This document shows positions 37,575 to 50,640 of a stretch of 64,000 nucleotides of DNA, piece by piece (the first letter of the stretch is position 1; each line of letters opens with the position of its first letter). The notes below the pieces were generated by a model. The model was given only the letters and a program-made list of their open reading frames with translations, did no database searches and was not told the origin of the DNA. The DNA lies in NCBI GenBank assembly GCA_022575985.1, contig JAKSXM010000272.1:29157501-29221500 (forward strand). The letters run 5' to 3'. The position numbers and the translations under genes are program-made. The DNA is from Anagrus nilaparvatae (lineage: Eukaryota > Arthropoda > Insecta > Hymenoptera > Mymaridae).

Positions 37575-37810
37575 CTATATATATAAAGTTTAAAGAAAAG
37601 TTAACTGTTCGAATCGAGAAGAGAGAAAGAAAGAGAGAGAAAATTCTTAACAAAAGTAGACAGATGGATTGAAGTGTCGGAAGCTTTGTGAGCTTTATTC
37701 AAGTACCTTTTGAGGAAGCTCCCGGCGGCAACACTCGACTTGATGGCGTCAGCTGTTACGTACTGTTGTGGACAATCCGTTAACGCGATTAAGAATAAGA
37801 GAGAAAATGC
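37575..37810. promoter_or_regulatory. TATA, GA-rich and GC-rich patch (promoter-like)
   Basis: A TATATATAAAG run at about 37577-37588 is followed by GAGA-type sequence (37617-37642) and by a GC-rich block at 37715-37800 with CCCGGCGGC. The combination is unlike the surrounding DNA and resembles a promoter with an untranslated exon. No coding exon could be linked to it on either strand. Confidence 0.25.
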
Positions 37811-40800
37811 CGGAAAATTTACTGAATATATATATTTATGTTAGTTTATGAACTCTAGAAAAATAGATAAAATAAAAAAATAAGTTCAAGTGTGTAAATA
37901 AAAGTATATGAAATAAATTTTTCAGAATTCGGTATTTTTTAATAATTGTATTTCATTAATATTAATCGAAAAAATGTATAGAATTAAAAAATTCGTTCAT
38001 TTATATTCAACGAATTTAAATTTAATTTTTGTAAATCAAATAAAAAAGTATTTTACCATTACTGCGGGAAACATTTTCAATTTCGTGTAAAATAGCATAC
38101 GCTTGTACATAATATAACACTTGAAAACATGTAACCACATGTATTCAGAGATATGCTTTAAATACATTTTAAATTGAGACTCATGGGACAGTGAAATATC
38201 GATGTATTAGCTTGGGCTTTAATTTTTTAAATTTTAATACTTTTTAAAATGCTGTAAGTGGATTTTAAAATGATTTAAATTTTGAATTAATTAAAATTAT
38301 TTTTGAATGAAAATTTTAAAATTTACTTTAGGTGTTATTTTAAGAGCTGAAATTTTTGCAATTTACAAAATTCTATAAAAAATCAAAAAATTTTTGAAAC
38401 AACTTCCAAGCTAAAGTATTTCGTTAAATTTCAATATAAAACGTTTTTTTTACAGATAACATCGACAGCCATAATATAGATAGCATAAAATTATTTTGTT
38501 AATTAAAACAAGCATAAATTTTAAATAAAATGACGAAAAATAAAAAAATCTAATTAAATTGAATACTCTGTTTTCGAACGCCATAAGTAGTAACAGTAAA
38601 TTTTAGTCAGACAAGAGCAAAAAAGTATAAAAATGATTAAATAGAAAGAAAATAAATTAACAAAATTATTATATAATCTCCTAAGGGCTTGTTTAATTTC
38701 GAATAATAGAGCATAAGTGACATAATAGTAAATAGTGACTATAGTTGTCATATATATATATATATAATTAATGCGTTTATTGAACAGTATTTGATTTCCT
38801 CAAAATATATAATATATAGTAAACCCTTGTGGTTTACTATTTTGCTTTATATATAATTTATTGTATTTAATAGGCTGTTGTTATTAAATATTTTATAAAT
38901 ACAAATAATATAATTAAATATTATCAAGATTAAATAACAAAGAGAAAATATTTATTGATATTAATTTTATTGGCATTTTGGCATATTTCTGATTTTAATA
39001 ATGTTAATAATTAATTTATATATTTTTTTTGTTATTTTGATGTGCAGGGTAGTTAGGCTAATTATGGATTGGATAGAGAAGGTTTGAAAATAATTTTTAG
39101 ATTTTATAGAGTATTAGATGAACTAAGCTGTGTTAGAGATATTAACATTTTTTTAAATTAAAATAAACTTCAAAATATTTAGGTTAAAAAATAGTGAGTT
39201 TCATTTCAAAGAAATATTAAAACTAGGTAGAAAATTTTTTTTTTTGATAAATCAAAAATATGAAAAACCTTTTTTAGGTTCTTAAAAAAAGATTCACGTA
39301 TCACATCCGCTTAAAATTGGAGTATTGAAGTCTGCATATTTGGGGCATGTACCCTATAAATTTTTTATAACGATGGACCAAACATTTAATAGATATATCT
39401 TATATGTGTGTGATTTATATGATTTTCTTTCATATGTATTTCAATATTCCTAAAAAAAAATATTCTAGTCAGCTTATGAAAAAAAAAAAAAATTACAAAA
39501 TTTATTTTATTTCCTTACGTGAGGTGTACAGTGTATTCAAATTCGATATGTACAAGATATACTGCTTTATTATTGACATATTACATAATTTTATTCATAT
39601 TCATAATTTTACAATTTTTTTAATATTAGTCTAACAAAAAAAGAAAATTTTTTTATATTCACACCTTTTAGTATTATTTTTTTCATTCTTATTCTTAAAA
39701 TCCTTGCTTTACTCAAGAAAACTTACAATGCATACCAAATGAAGGTAGCTTTTCTCGCATATGCAAGTTTTCTTCTCTTTTATAATCGTCCTTTTTTCAT
39801 ATATTTCTTGCTCATTTTAACTTTACAACTCCTTATATTTTCAACAAAACATCCCTCTCTCTCTCTAACCTACTCTTTTTTTATAATAATAATAATAATA
39901 ATAACATATTTCCTGTGTATATTATATTATAGTTGCTTACTTTGTACCATAAAATGCCAAGTTTAACACCAACTGATTTCTACGTGATTTGCATTTATAA
40001 AATATTCCAACATTTTATTTTTTAAACTTTTATTATGACAATTATACTATAATAAAATTTATTATTATAACATTTTTTTCTTCTTCTTCTTTTTTTTTTA
40101 AATATCAAATTAAAAAGATAATGAGAAGATTTCATAAAAAATAAAAAATGATAAATTACCAAGTTATATATAAATTTAATGCAAATTATACTGAATATAA
40201 TTACATAAAATAATAATTTGCCCAAGCATTAAAATCTAAAAAAAGCCTTAAAGCTTTATCCTCTATATATTTTAAAAGGTAAATGACTCGGTTTCCATGA
40301 TGTTGAAAGAAAATTGAATTAAAATGAAATAACCTCTTAAACAGAAACCACAAATTTTCTCTCTCTATATATAAACAGTCTAAGTGGTAACTACGCGTAT
40401 AATAAAGAAAATGGCCAACAACATCATCAACAACAACATAAAATGGTTTTATATTTCGAGTGTGAGAGAGAATGAGAAAATTATTAAACTTACTTATTAT
40501 GTATTATGCAAGTAAATGTTCTCGTTACCAATGATTAATTGCTTTAATTTCCTAGATATTATTAATCATAATTAACAGCATGGTTAAGCATCTGTTAAGC
40601 AAATTATAAGATTTTCAACTTTTAAAAATTATTGTTACCATTTTGGTTATTCATAGGGTTTTAGGATTTTAAATATTTTTATGACTCGCAGATTTCAATA
40701 ATTTTGAAAAAAATTTGAACCTTTAAAAGTGAGTATATAAAAAATAGAAAATAAACATGCAGAGAAACATCTGATATAGGTACAACGCTTGCAGAATGAC

Positions 40801-41738
40801 CTTCTTCAATTGACCTGAAAATTTACACATGTTTTTGTGCGGATGAAATATGACTTTTCTCTATTTTTTAGATACAAAAATGTTTAAATTAGACTCATTT
40901 GAAGTTTTTGAATTTTTGAATTTTGACACCTAATAAAGCTTTTCGGGCTGGTCACGTTATAGAAAAAAATAACATATGGGGACTGTGCACGAGTATGAAA
41001 CAAGCTTGAAACATTTTCACGTGACTAGCTCGAAAACCCTTATAAATAATTTTTTACCAATTTGACATTCCCGCTGAGTCACGTGCTCAAATGAAAATCT
41101 AACCGAAAATGCAGAAAAAATTTTAAATGGAAAAATTCTCTTCGGAATTAACAAAGAAATTAATCATTTTTTTGTAGATATATTTTTTAATACGGTTTTA
41201 ATAATATTAATTATACTTTTTCGCAGAATAATTTAATTGTCAAATAATTTTCATGTTTTAATTTCAGATTAAGGATTAACAAGTTTAAAGAAAGTATTTA
41301 TATATTATATAAAAAAAATTTATTATTAATAAAAAAAAAATATTAAAAATAAAAAAACATGTCCCATGCTCATTGATTGTCTATGATTGTTATTTTTATT
41401 TAAAAGTGATTTTTTTAAAAATAAATGAATAAAAATAAATCTAATTTGTTTAAATTGATCTTTTTAAAACTGTATTTAAAAAATTTTTTCCTTGGAACTA
41501 TTGCTGAGATAACTCTACAATAAAAAGTGAACAATGAAGGATTTTTTAGCAAAACACTAAAAATTTAAATTTAACAAAAAAAATAAAAATTTGCTGCTGA
41601 AAAAGTTACACATGTTTTATTTTTTGAATTTTAAAAAAGTTACTACACAATCACTTTAGTCATAAATAATTCACATAAAAAATAATTAATTTAATTTTCT
41701 AAAATTTTTTAAAATGAAAAAATACTTTTTAGTTAAAT

Positions 41739-43796
41739 TCAAGTGCATTTTGGTACTTTACACCAAGGATTAAAACGTGCCCTATAAAAATCAATGATGA
41801 TACCATAAACTCTATAAATTTCCTTGTGGCAAAATTTATGATTTTCTATATATTTTTTTATGTCTATTAGTTTCGCATTTAAAAGTTCTTCATAATCACC
41901 TCTGGGACGATAAATCCCTTTTATAAAATGCTGTAAATAAAAAAAAAAAATTGTATTAATTTTATATTTCGAATAAAGTCTTTGTTTTACTTACACCTAA
42001 TTCAGGTGATTCAAGAAATGTTGGCCAATTTTCTTCACAAGCCTCACATTTGCAGATAAAATCAAATTTATGGAATTCCTGCAATCTTTTTGCTTTTGGA
42101 AACAAAAATGCATTTATACCTATGCTGTAGCAGTGACATATCTAAATATATTAAAAAAGACAAAATGAGTGAGAAAAGCCAAACAATTGTTTAAAAAAAA
42201 TTTGGTTACCTGTGATCCTTTTTTTATTGGTCTTACAGCAATATGTAATCTGTCCATGTTTTCGGTGACATACATCGCAGCGTCCTGAATGCAGCCATGA
42301 TTAAACAAAGAAGAAATAGCCGAAACGCCCGTTGCAATTACTTTAGTACGGTGTTCATTGGTTTGCAAAGCTATGGTCGTAAGATCATCCATAAAATCTC
42401 TAAATCTTCTGCCCTCCAAACTTTTTTCTTCGTGTATCTATAAAGAAAACAAAATTCAAAAAACAGTTAATTTTATACGTAATAAAATTTTTATCATTAC
42501 CGAAAATCGGTTTTCCGTTGTAATATGATGTATCCTGGACAACAAGCAACCAATAAACAGAGCATCATCGTTTTCAAGAAAATCATCTGAAGTCTTCAAT
42601 CGTTTGTCAAACATGTCTGTCTCACTTCCTAGATAATACAAGCAAGCAGCAGAACAAAGAGATACCCTATTTAAATTATCAGTTGATCTTGTTGATGATT
42701 TTATTGACAATGTAAGTATACTTGACCATTTATCACTTTCAAATACTCCTTCTGAAAAACCAATCTCACGTGGATCTAGAATTTATTAATATTTTTTATT
42801 GTTTATCTATTTCTTGAAGTAAGATTAAATTATTAAATTCTTACCTGCACAGTTGTCAAGATTTTCTATTTGCGTTTTCAAATCTTCAATACTGACCACT
42901 TTAAGTGCGATTTTCAGAAGTATTCTTAAGCTAAATATGATTAATAAAATGTTATGATCTTTGATACAAAATTCGTTCATCAAAATACATTCTATTTTGT
43001 GATAGTCATTCCAAGCTTGTTTTTTGCATGCTTCCGAACAAAACATCGCATAAGCGCAGGTTTCACAGGGTATCGATGAATAAACTAGCTTGCAGCAATT
43101 GAAACAGTGCATCGATATTTCATTATCCGTTGGAATTTGATAATAGAACTTTTCCTTAATAAGCACTTCGCCTGGATTAATATCTCTGGCTGCAACGATC
43201 ATTCTACCGCACTCTTCACTGAAGCCAACGGAAATAGCATCCGAAGCACACGGAATTCTTTCATTTTTATTCAAAATTTCTACTTCAGGCGGTGGAAACA
43301 ATATATTGGGCTGTTCTGGTTGCATCTTCTTTAATTCCTCTCTGGCCACCGTATTTTTTTCCTGCAGTTTTTTAAATTTTGATTTTAATTTCTCGTTGCA
43401 TTCATTCAGTAGTAATCCTCGGATACAGTCTTTTAAACTTTCTTCGTAATTTTTTATATGAAAAAAAAATGATGCTCTTTTGTAATAACCTTTAGCTAAT
43501 TCTAACGAATCGTTTGGAGCACTTGCAATGCATTTTGAACAATTGGCCCATATATCTAAATGATCTTCTAGCGTATGACTTTCCTGTTTGAAAATTTTTC
43601 TAGCTTCTGAACGAAAATTTTTTGACGTATGTGCATCTTTTATTGTAACTTTTGGAATATTAGGATTAAAGTCTTTACTAATCATTTCTGATAATGGTCT
43701 TTGACTTCGGAATCTTCGGTCAAACAGTGTTTTAATTCTCTCTCTTTCGCTTATCATGAATTCTTTATTCATAGAGCAATAAGTTTGGGCGTTCAT
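41739..43796 (-). CDS. SMYD4-like SET and MYND domain protein
   Basis: Five exons, minus strand: 43796-42845, 42775-42501, 42437-42210, 42141-41995, 41930-41739; together 597 residues with all junctions in frame. SMYD proteins are candidate lysine methyltransferases; SMYD4 members have a TPR-like helical N-terminus, seen here in SLELAKGYYKRASFFFHIKN (about 97-116). The SET domain begins with GRMIVAARDINPGEVLIKEK (197-216) and is split by a MYND zinc finger with Cys231, 234, 244, 247, 253, 257, His266 and Cys270. The SET core resumes in exon 3 at FNHGCIQDA (about 454-462), where the family norm is NHSCxPN, and reaches the Tyr in ICHCYSIG. A CxCxxC post-SET cluster follows at 515-520. The altered NHSC motif suggests changed or weak catalysis, which is inference. 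A second copy starts at 63392. Confidence 0.92.
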
Positions 43797-44520
43797 TATA
43801 TTTGCAATTTTTACAGAAACTTTATTTTTAAATTAAAATTTTTTTTACTATTTAGCTTGTATTTTTTAAAATTTTCACTGTTTAGATTTTAAGTTCGTGC
43901 GTTCATGTAAATTTTACAGGTTGGGAGTATATTTTTATTAAAAAAGAAAACAAATAAATTATTTTATGTCAACTGTAATTATTTTAAAATAATTATGAAC
44001 AACTCCCTCGTGAACAGAAATGAAGGCACTAGATATTATTCACCGTTAAAGATTAATTTTTAATACGTATTTTATTACTTCGTAGAAGACACGCGTATAA
44101 AAGACCGGTTTATTTTAAAAGTTTGTTTATGTTTACAAAGTGATATCTTTATTGTAACAATAGGCAGGTTATTGTCGTGTCGCGTAAATATTATTAATTT
44201 GTAATTTAACATCCGAAAAAAGATATTTGTCACGACAAATGTCATGAAATTATTATCTTGTTTCTGCTGCTTTAATATTAATCTCTTGTTAAAAAATCCT
44301 ATTTAGAATAAGACTTTTAACAAAAATTTAGAAAAAATTTAATTGAGTTTTTTTTTCATTTGAATTTAACTTAAAACTATAAACTATAACCATTAGATGA
44401 TACATTTTGGCGCTTAATTTCAAAAGATATAATTGTTTTGTCTTTTTTGAACCCATTAAAACAAAAAAAAACGCTTCCAAATTATTTGCACAATGGTTTG
44501 AAGAACCTTCAATCAATGAC
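43797..44520 (-). promoter_or_regulatory. SMYD4-like gene upstream region shared with the second copy
   Basis: This DNA matches 62707-63391 in inverted orientation. The stretch 43952-44097 looks identical in both, and the match stays very high to about 44310, then fades. Inside is a palindromic site TTTGTCACGACAAA (44226-44239), present in the other arm as TTTGTCGTGACAAA. It presumably holds the promoter and leader of the gene. Confidence 0.7.
44226..44239. promoter_or_regulatory. conserved TTTGTCnnGACAAA palindrome
   Basis: The inverted half-sites TTTGTC/GACAAA with two central bases are kept in both SMYD4-like upstream regions (here and 62974-62987), about 400-430 bp from the start codons. 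It could bind a dimeric factor. The factor is unknown. Confidence 0.35.
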
Positions 44521-47500
44521 AAAATATTTATAATGGTTGAAGATGTATTTTATTTAAGAATAATAATGTAAAAAAGCTAAAAAATGACATTTTTGTTGAT
44601 GACTGTCATTTCAAATCTCATGGAAAAAATTAGTTATTATACATAAAAAAAAAAAATTTTTTTTTTTAAATTTTGAGACCCAACATTTTTAGAAATTTAG
44701 GTATCAGATTCAGAAAATTAAAAATTTGGCATTTCTTGAAAAAATCCAACCCTACTAAAATCATTTTTGCACTTCTTTTAGTGATTTTTTTGCGAAAAAT
44801 TTTCAAATCTATCGAAACTCTGTGCAGCTTCATTGCAAGTCCATGTAACTAATTTTGAAACTCTGTAAGGAATTTCCAACTAGTTAAGGGTTGTAAAAAA
44901 CTAGAACTATTATGAAAAATAATTTAATTATTTCGTCCAATTTGTCTGAGAGTTTTTTAGAAAAAATCAATGAGAAATAATATTGGGACTTAAAATAATT
45001 GCGGCTGCAAAAAATTAGTTTGACAGGGTTTTAGAATTTAAAGATATTGTTAAATTAATTTATAGTAATTTTTAAGCAACTTTATTTTTTTACATGTGAG
45101 TGTGTACATGTAAGATGAAGTTATAAAGTAAAACTTTTTACTGAATTCATTTCATTAATTTTTTAAAAATTTTCATACAAACCAACCTTCATTATTAAAA
45201 TTGGTCCTTCAAGCCGGATAAACTGAATTATTAGTTATAATTTAAAACATTTTCCAAAATAATTTATAGAAATTTTACATAATGTTTTGTAAAATTATAT
45301 TTATGTGTGCTTACTTTATACATAAAAGAAAATGAAATTACAATTTTTTTTTCTAATTTATTATATTAAGTATTTCTCGAGAAAATATACATTTAAAAAT
45401 AAACATTGTGTTAAGTATCGTTGTATGCTCATTTAACGTAAACTTGAGTTTATTCTGTATATATAAGAGCTCTTTTACATTGAAACATTAGTATATATAT
45501 ATAAATAGAAGTAGTAAAACAGCATCAGAACATGAAGAGTGTCGGCTGCAGAGTGTAATTACCGCTTAATTGACGGTGATTAGTTGCTGCTTGATAGTCG
45601 TTAACGTTCAATTATACGCGCTTTTTTTATAAAAAAATACTCAAGGATAAAGAAGAAGAACTTCATGGATAAAGATAAAAAGTTTTTTTTTAAAGATTTG
45701 TTTGTTTGTATTTAAATAATTAAATTACGATTGATTTCTCTTATTTCTAATAAAAAATAAATATACTTACTTCGATATTACATACATGAAATTTTCTTCT
45801 CATGATGCAACAGAAAAAGCATGTAATAATCTTTAAGAAGTTTTCTATATTATATAGAAAAGGTATATATATTGAAAAAATGAAGCTCTCTTCGCGTTAT
45901 ATATATATATAAAATCTTTAAGCTTTCACCTTTTTATTTATTTTTTTCAAAGGTTACGTGCTCTTCTATACTTCTTATTTCTTTTTGCCTCCTTTTTTTT
46001 CATTTAAAAAAAGTATATTTTTCTCATTTGATCTTTCTCAGACGTTATTTTAGGATTACTAGATACTATTACTTTTTTTTGCTCGCTTCATAGACGAATC
46101 AAGACTTTATTACATAGATTTATCTTGTATATATATAACTTATAGATATATATTTAATATGTTGCTGCTGCTGAGACTCGGATTTATAAATAAAATATCA
46201 TATTTAGATTTTTAATTTCAGTAGTGACAATAATATTTTTTAATAAAATTTTACAGACATTTAAAAAAAAAATATTTTTAATATGTAAGGCATCATTTTT
46301 GAATTTTTTTGGCTTATTATGTTTTTTTATATTCACTTATTTTGAAACCAATTATAAGACTTGTGCTCATTTCTATAATTTTTTTAGTTATTTATATAAA
46401 TAACCTTTACTTTTTGTTTTTTAAAGCAGTTTTTATATTTTTAAAAATATTTAAATTTTTCTTTAAGTATTAAAATAAAATAAAACTATATGGGCAAATG
46501 TTTGTAAAATTTATACTTTACAAAATCTAGCCTTAATAAGAAAGTGGGATAAATTTGGTACCCAAAGAAGTATAAAAGTAGACTCCAAAAAAGTTTGAGT
46601 AAATAATAAAAAGTCTGAAGAAAAAAAAACGATTGTAAATGATGTAAAAAATTGCCTCAAATAGTGATGAGACGAAATCAGCCAAAAATATTTTGAAATC
46701 TATTCGAAAATCCGACTACACAAATTATATAAACGTCTAAAAATTTAACCCATATATTTTATATATAAAACCTTATAAAATACATATATACTTGCATTGC
46801 ACGTACTTTTGCTGTTAAAATAACCAAGTATATATTGACGATTAACCTCATAAGTTGTAAAAAATCTACATAATAAAAAAAAAATTCATTTTTTTGGCTA
46901 ACATAAACTAAGAAGATAAAAGTAATTTTTCACAAGCTCATAACTTTTTTAAACGTTTAAACATCATATAGATCTCTTTTATGTGTGCAATGCATATCGT
47001 ATAATGTATGCAAAAAGCACATGAAGACTTCAGATAAAGCCAAAAGACTTATACATATAATTCGATTTATATCGACAAGAGAATACAAAGGACAATATAA
47101 TAAATAGAAGGAGTGAGATAGAAGAAAAGATGATCTTATATATATATATATATTTATAACAGTTTGACTTAAAAGTTGATAAAAGAAAAATTTTATGTTA
47201 ACATGAATGTGTGGTTAAAAGATGATAAAAGATGAGAAAAAAATTTCTTCTCCGTAATATGACTATCCAAAAAGGGATTAGGTTCATGTAAATTAAATTA
47301 AGCTTTTTCTCTAGAGCTGATATTATAAATTATAATATTTAAATATTAAAATTTAATTAAATTATTTATGTCTTACAAGTTTAGAAAAAAAAAGGCAAAA
47401 AGTAAATTAATTAATTATTCAGAAGATATTAAAAGTTTTATTAATGTATATTTTAATAGATAAGTAGATAAAGACAAGTTTAGTCAGACAAAAAAATGTT

Positions 47501-48705
47501 TTCTACTTATTAAATATTTAAAGAGACTTTTTAGTTATTAAGGTACTTAATTTAAAATATTTACATTATTATAAACAACAAACATGTATAATAGACCTTG
47601 AGTTATTTTCAATTTTATAACAAATATCAAGATTTTTACTTGTAAATTGGACAAAAAAATTTTTATTGATCTGTAGAATGGACCAGTAATTTGTAAACTT
47701 ACTTATAAATTCAAAGCCCTTCGTATGCAACAAGAGCTTTTAAAAACAAAAACTTACTGAGCCAAGGTCTAATATGCATAAAGAGATTATCCCTTTAAAA
47801 TTATTTATAAATGATAATTAAAATTAAATCTTTTCTTTTTAAATTTTTTATTGGATATAAAAGCATGTACTTTAGTAAAGAACTAAAAAAAATTTTTAAA
47901 TAATGGAATGAACAAGTATGAGATAGTCCTTACTCTAGATCGTTGTTATATATATACATAATAAAGTTTAGGTTAGGTTTATTTTATATATAAAAAAAAA
48001 GGAGAAAGATAGATAGGAAAGGTTTTCTACGGTACAAATAACTCGGTAAGCGCATTAAGGATTACTCACTCTGGGATTTTGTATACTGTGATTTTCCGAC
48101 AAAATGCTTTAAGTAAATTTAGGAAAATTTCATTTTAAAGAAACTTACCTTTTCTTTAATTCATGTAATGGAATTACATTTTTTATCTATATTGTTAGAA
48201 TCATATATGCTATATTTTATGGAATAAATGCTCTTTGATAAAAATTTTTTTTTATTAAAGAGAAAATATATTTATGTTTGTCAAATGCTTCTCAGTAAAA
48301 AGTGACTTCCTTAGGAGTCATTTTAAATACCATATCATGGCCTTTCCAGGTCATGTTTACCAATCAGGCTGATTTTTTTTATTAGATGCGTATTTATATA
48401 TAGTCATAGATGCATATAAATATTTGTTAGCAATTTTTTTTGTCATTATTTCAATAATTTTTTATTAGTGTTAATTATTTAAAAAAAAAATAATACAATA
48501 GTTAATTTATAATTTTAAAACATTTATTTATTACAAATTACAGTTATTATTCAAAAGATATTGATTGAATTTCGAAATAGTATGATTTAATTTAATAATA
48601 ATATTTCCATTTTCTGCTTTTGCTGTAACTTTGCACACTATTTTATCAAGTGGTATAAATACTTTTGTATTTAAATCTAGCCATTTAGACTTCTTTTTTT
48701 TTCAC
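44521..48705. other. AT-rich spacer between SMYD4-like gene and relic
   Basis: No coding exon was found. A patch at 44660-44900 resembles old transposon sequence. A TATA-rich, less AT-rich patch lies at 45455-45620. TA microsatellites occur near 45894 and 47140. The rest is A/T-rich without visible structure. Confidence 0.5.
45455..45620 (+). promoter_or_regulatory. promoter-like patch without a linked gene
   Basis: GTATATATAAGAGCTC at about 45459 and TATATATATAAATAG at about 45494 are followed by a block of ordinary composition containing a seven-codon frame (ATG at 45532) and short palindromes. It could be the start of a non-coding transcript. No downstream exon was recognised. Confidence 0.2.
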
Positions 48706-50640
48706 TTAATCTAATACAGTAATTTCAGCATCAACCTCAAGTTCATTTATATTATATATAAATCCAATATTCCAAGAACATTTAGTTATAAATGATACAT
48801 ACGTATAACTTGTCCAATCGTATGCTATTTTCTTTGGTAGATCAAATTTTTTGTCATAATTTTCGTCTGAGCTCATAGTTTTACAACCCATAATAGTATC
48901 TGAAATGGGAACGAAGAGGTGATACCCTTTTGTTTTAGGTATGGTGTTCTCATTTTCTACCATTGATAGTTTTTGTTGCTCTATATTTATGTCTTCATTT
49001 GTAAAAACTACTGTCTGTATGGATGGAATTCTCAATTGGCAAAATGCGTGTAACTTAGGAACTGTCAAATGTTTTTTATTGTATGGTCTAGCCAAACTTT
49101 CCTTTGCAGCTTCTCTTTTACATGTACCTCCAAAAGCGTCACACAGGGATTTACCGTGCGTGATTGCAAAAAATACCACTGCACATTTACATCATAAAAT
49201 TTTGTATACTTACACAAGTGCTAAAAATTTCTATAGATTTTACATTCTGAAGTGCAAACATTATATAATATTCCAGATTTTTTCTTTCAGGAAAATATTG
49301 TTGACAAAATTGAACAATGAAATTTTGGAAACATATTACCACTCCAATATCATGTTAAATAGCAAAAGCTTCTTTTTTCTATTTCATTGCCATTTTTTAA
49401 GTATATGATTACGGGATGGATTGCACAATGATGTTTGGACCAATATTGACCTTGAACTTTGTCTTGTATGATGAAATGATAATTTTCGCTGAAGTCGCAG
49501 AGAATAAAAAGTGTGTTTCTTTGCTTGAAATATGCTGATTGCTTTTTAGCTATATAATAATGTTGAATTAATACATTTATCTTTTCTAATGCTGTATTGT
49601 GCGACTTCTGAATGGAAGTTGTGTTTCTTAAAAGTTCTTACCTTTCTGTTTGAGTCCACTGATAGTACTGTTTCTCCTCTTAATTCAAATAATTTAATTC
49701 TTCAAAATATTTTAACAAAATTTCTTTTACAACATTTGATATTTTTTCTAAACTGTTGCATTCAGAACATAGTCTGAGCATACAAAGTCTCTTATCCATA
49801 CTATTTTTTGTATTACTTCCTTGTATGACAATTTTATTTAATAATCCACTTAAAATTAACTTAAACTTTTGATGGTACATATAATATATATAATACATAT
49901 AATAAATATAATACATATTTATACACATACCCAAATAGAGTGCGTACCAAAAGCTCCAGGTAATAAGCAATAGCTTGGTCTTAAAGAACAAAAAGTAGAA
50001 TAGGAAACTATCTTCCGGATAACCTGTAATCCTTTGAGTTGCACAGAATCGGTCTTTTTTGTACGCGTACTAACTTTCCCATGCTTTTAAAGTCCTTTCC
50101 AACAGTAATTATTCTTACGTATGGGGAATCCTTATAATGATTTAAAATTCTTTGTCTAACTTTAGGTTTCATTCTATCTCTTTTTCTAGGTTTAGCATTC
50201 CTGAAATTTCTTTTTCATTTTTTAGTTTTATTGCTTTTTCTATAGTTTTCCAACTTGTTTTAAAATATTCTATATTATTTTGTTTAGATATATTATCTAC
50301 AACAATAGTTAAAATTTGTAATCTATTAACAAATGAAGACGTTTGAAATTTCGTTTTTAATTCTTATAACGATTTGTCATACTTTTCAACAATTTTTGCA
50401 TTTTTAAAAGATGAAATATCTAAATTTTTATCAACTTTAAAAATTTTCCTCATACTAAACTCAGCACTGTCATTAATTTGTACTGATTTTCTTTTTGCAG
50501 AATTTTTTATCTCACTTTTATGAAAATTCCCGGTTGCTTTAATTGGAGATAGGTCATGAAAATTTAGAAATGGTTGCATTTTTTCTAGTTCAGCTTTTAC
50601 AATATAAGAAAGTTGAAAATTTGTTAATTCTGAGTATTCG
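48706..50640 (-). pseudogene. broken transposon-associated ORF of the HGKxxCDxxGG family
   Basis: Read on the minus strand from about 50640 down to 48706, several frames line up in order but are cut by stops and frameshifts. The C-terminal frame (48706-49179) has FFAITHGKSLCDAFGGTCKR and a later YHLFVP; upstream the DNA encodes LSFHHTRQ- and CDFSENYHF-like segments in alternating frames, and CSECNSLEKISNVVKE at about 49700-49790. This arrangement, with a CDFSENY motif followed by HGKxxCDxxGG, occurs in multi-copy uncharacterised proteins of insects and Hydra that spread with DNA transposons. Attribution to a superfamily is not possible by eye. It is dead as read, and sits 1 kb upstream of the odorant receptor. 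Confidence 0.75.

Larger units (their letters stand above)
30925..41738. other. 10.8-kb region without recognisable genes
   Basis: A less AT-rich remnant at 30940-31130 borders the hairpin and could be old transposon sequence. 32390-33460 is a patchwork with repeated GGGCATTCTTTT-like segments, also probably transposon debris. Dispersed repeat 1 recurs at 36420-36612. A GC-rich patch at 37660-37800 follows GA-rich DNA. TA microsatellites occur near 34132 and 38752. All open frames are short and low in complexity. Confidence 0.5.

Noticed and set aside
48941..49408. 155-codon plus-strand frame
   Set aside because: It is antisense to the HGKSLCDAFGG relic, whose minus-strand motifs are the real signal.
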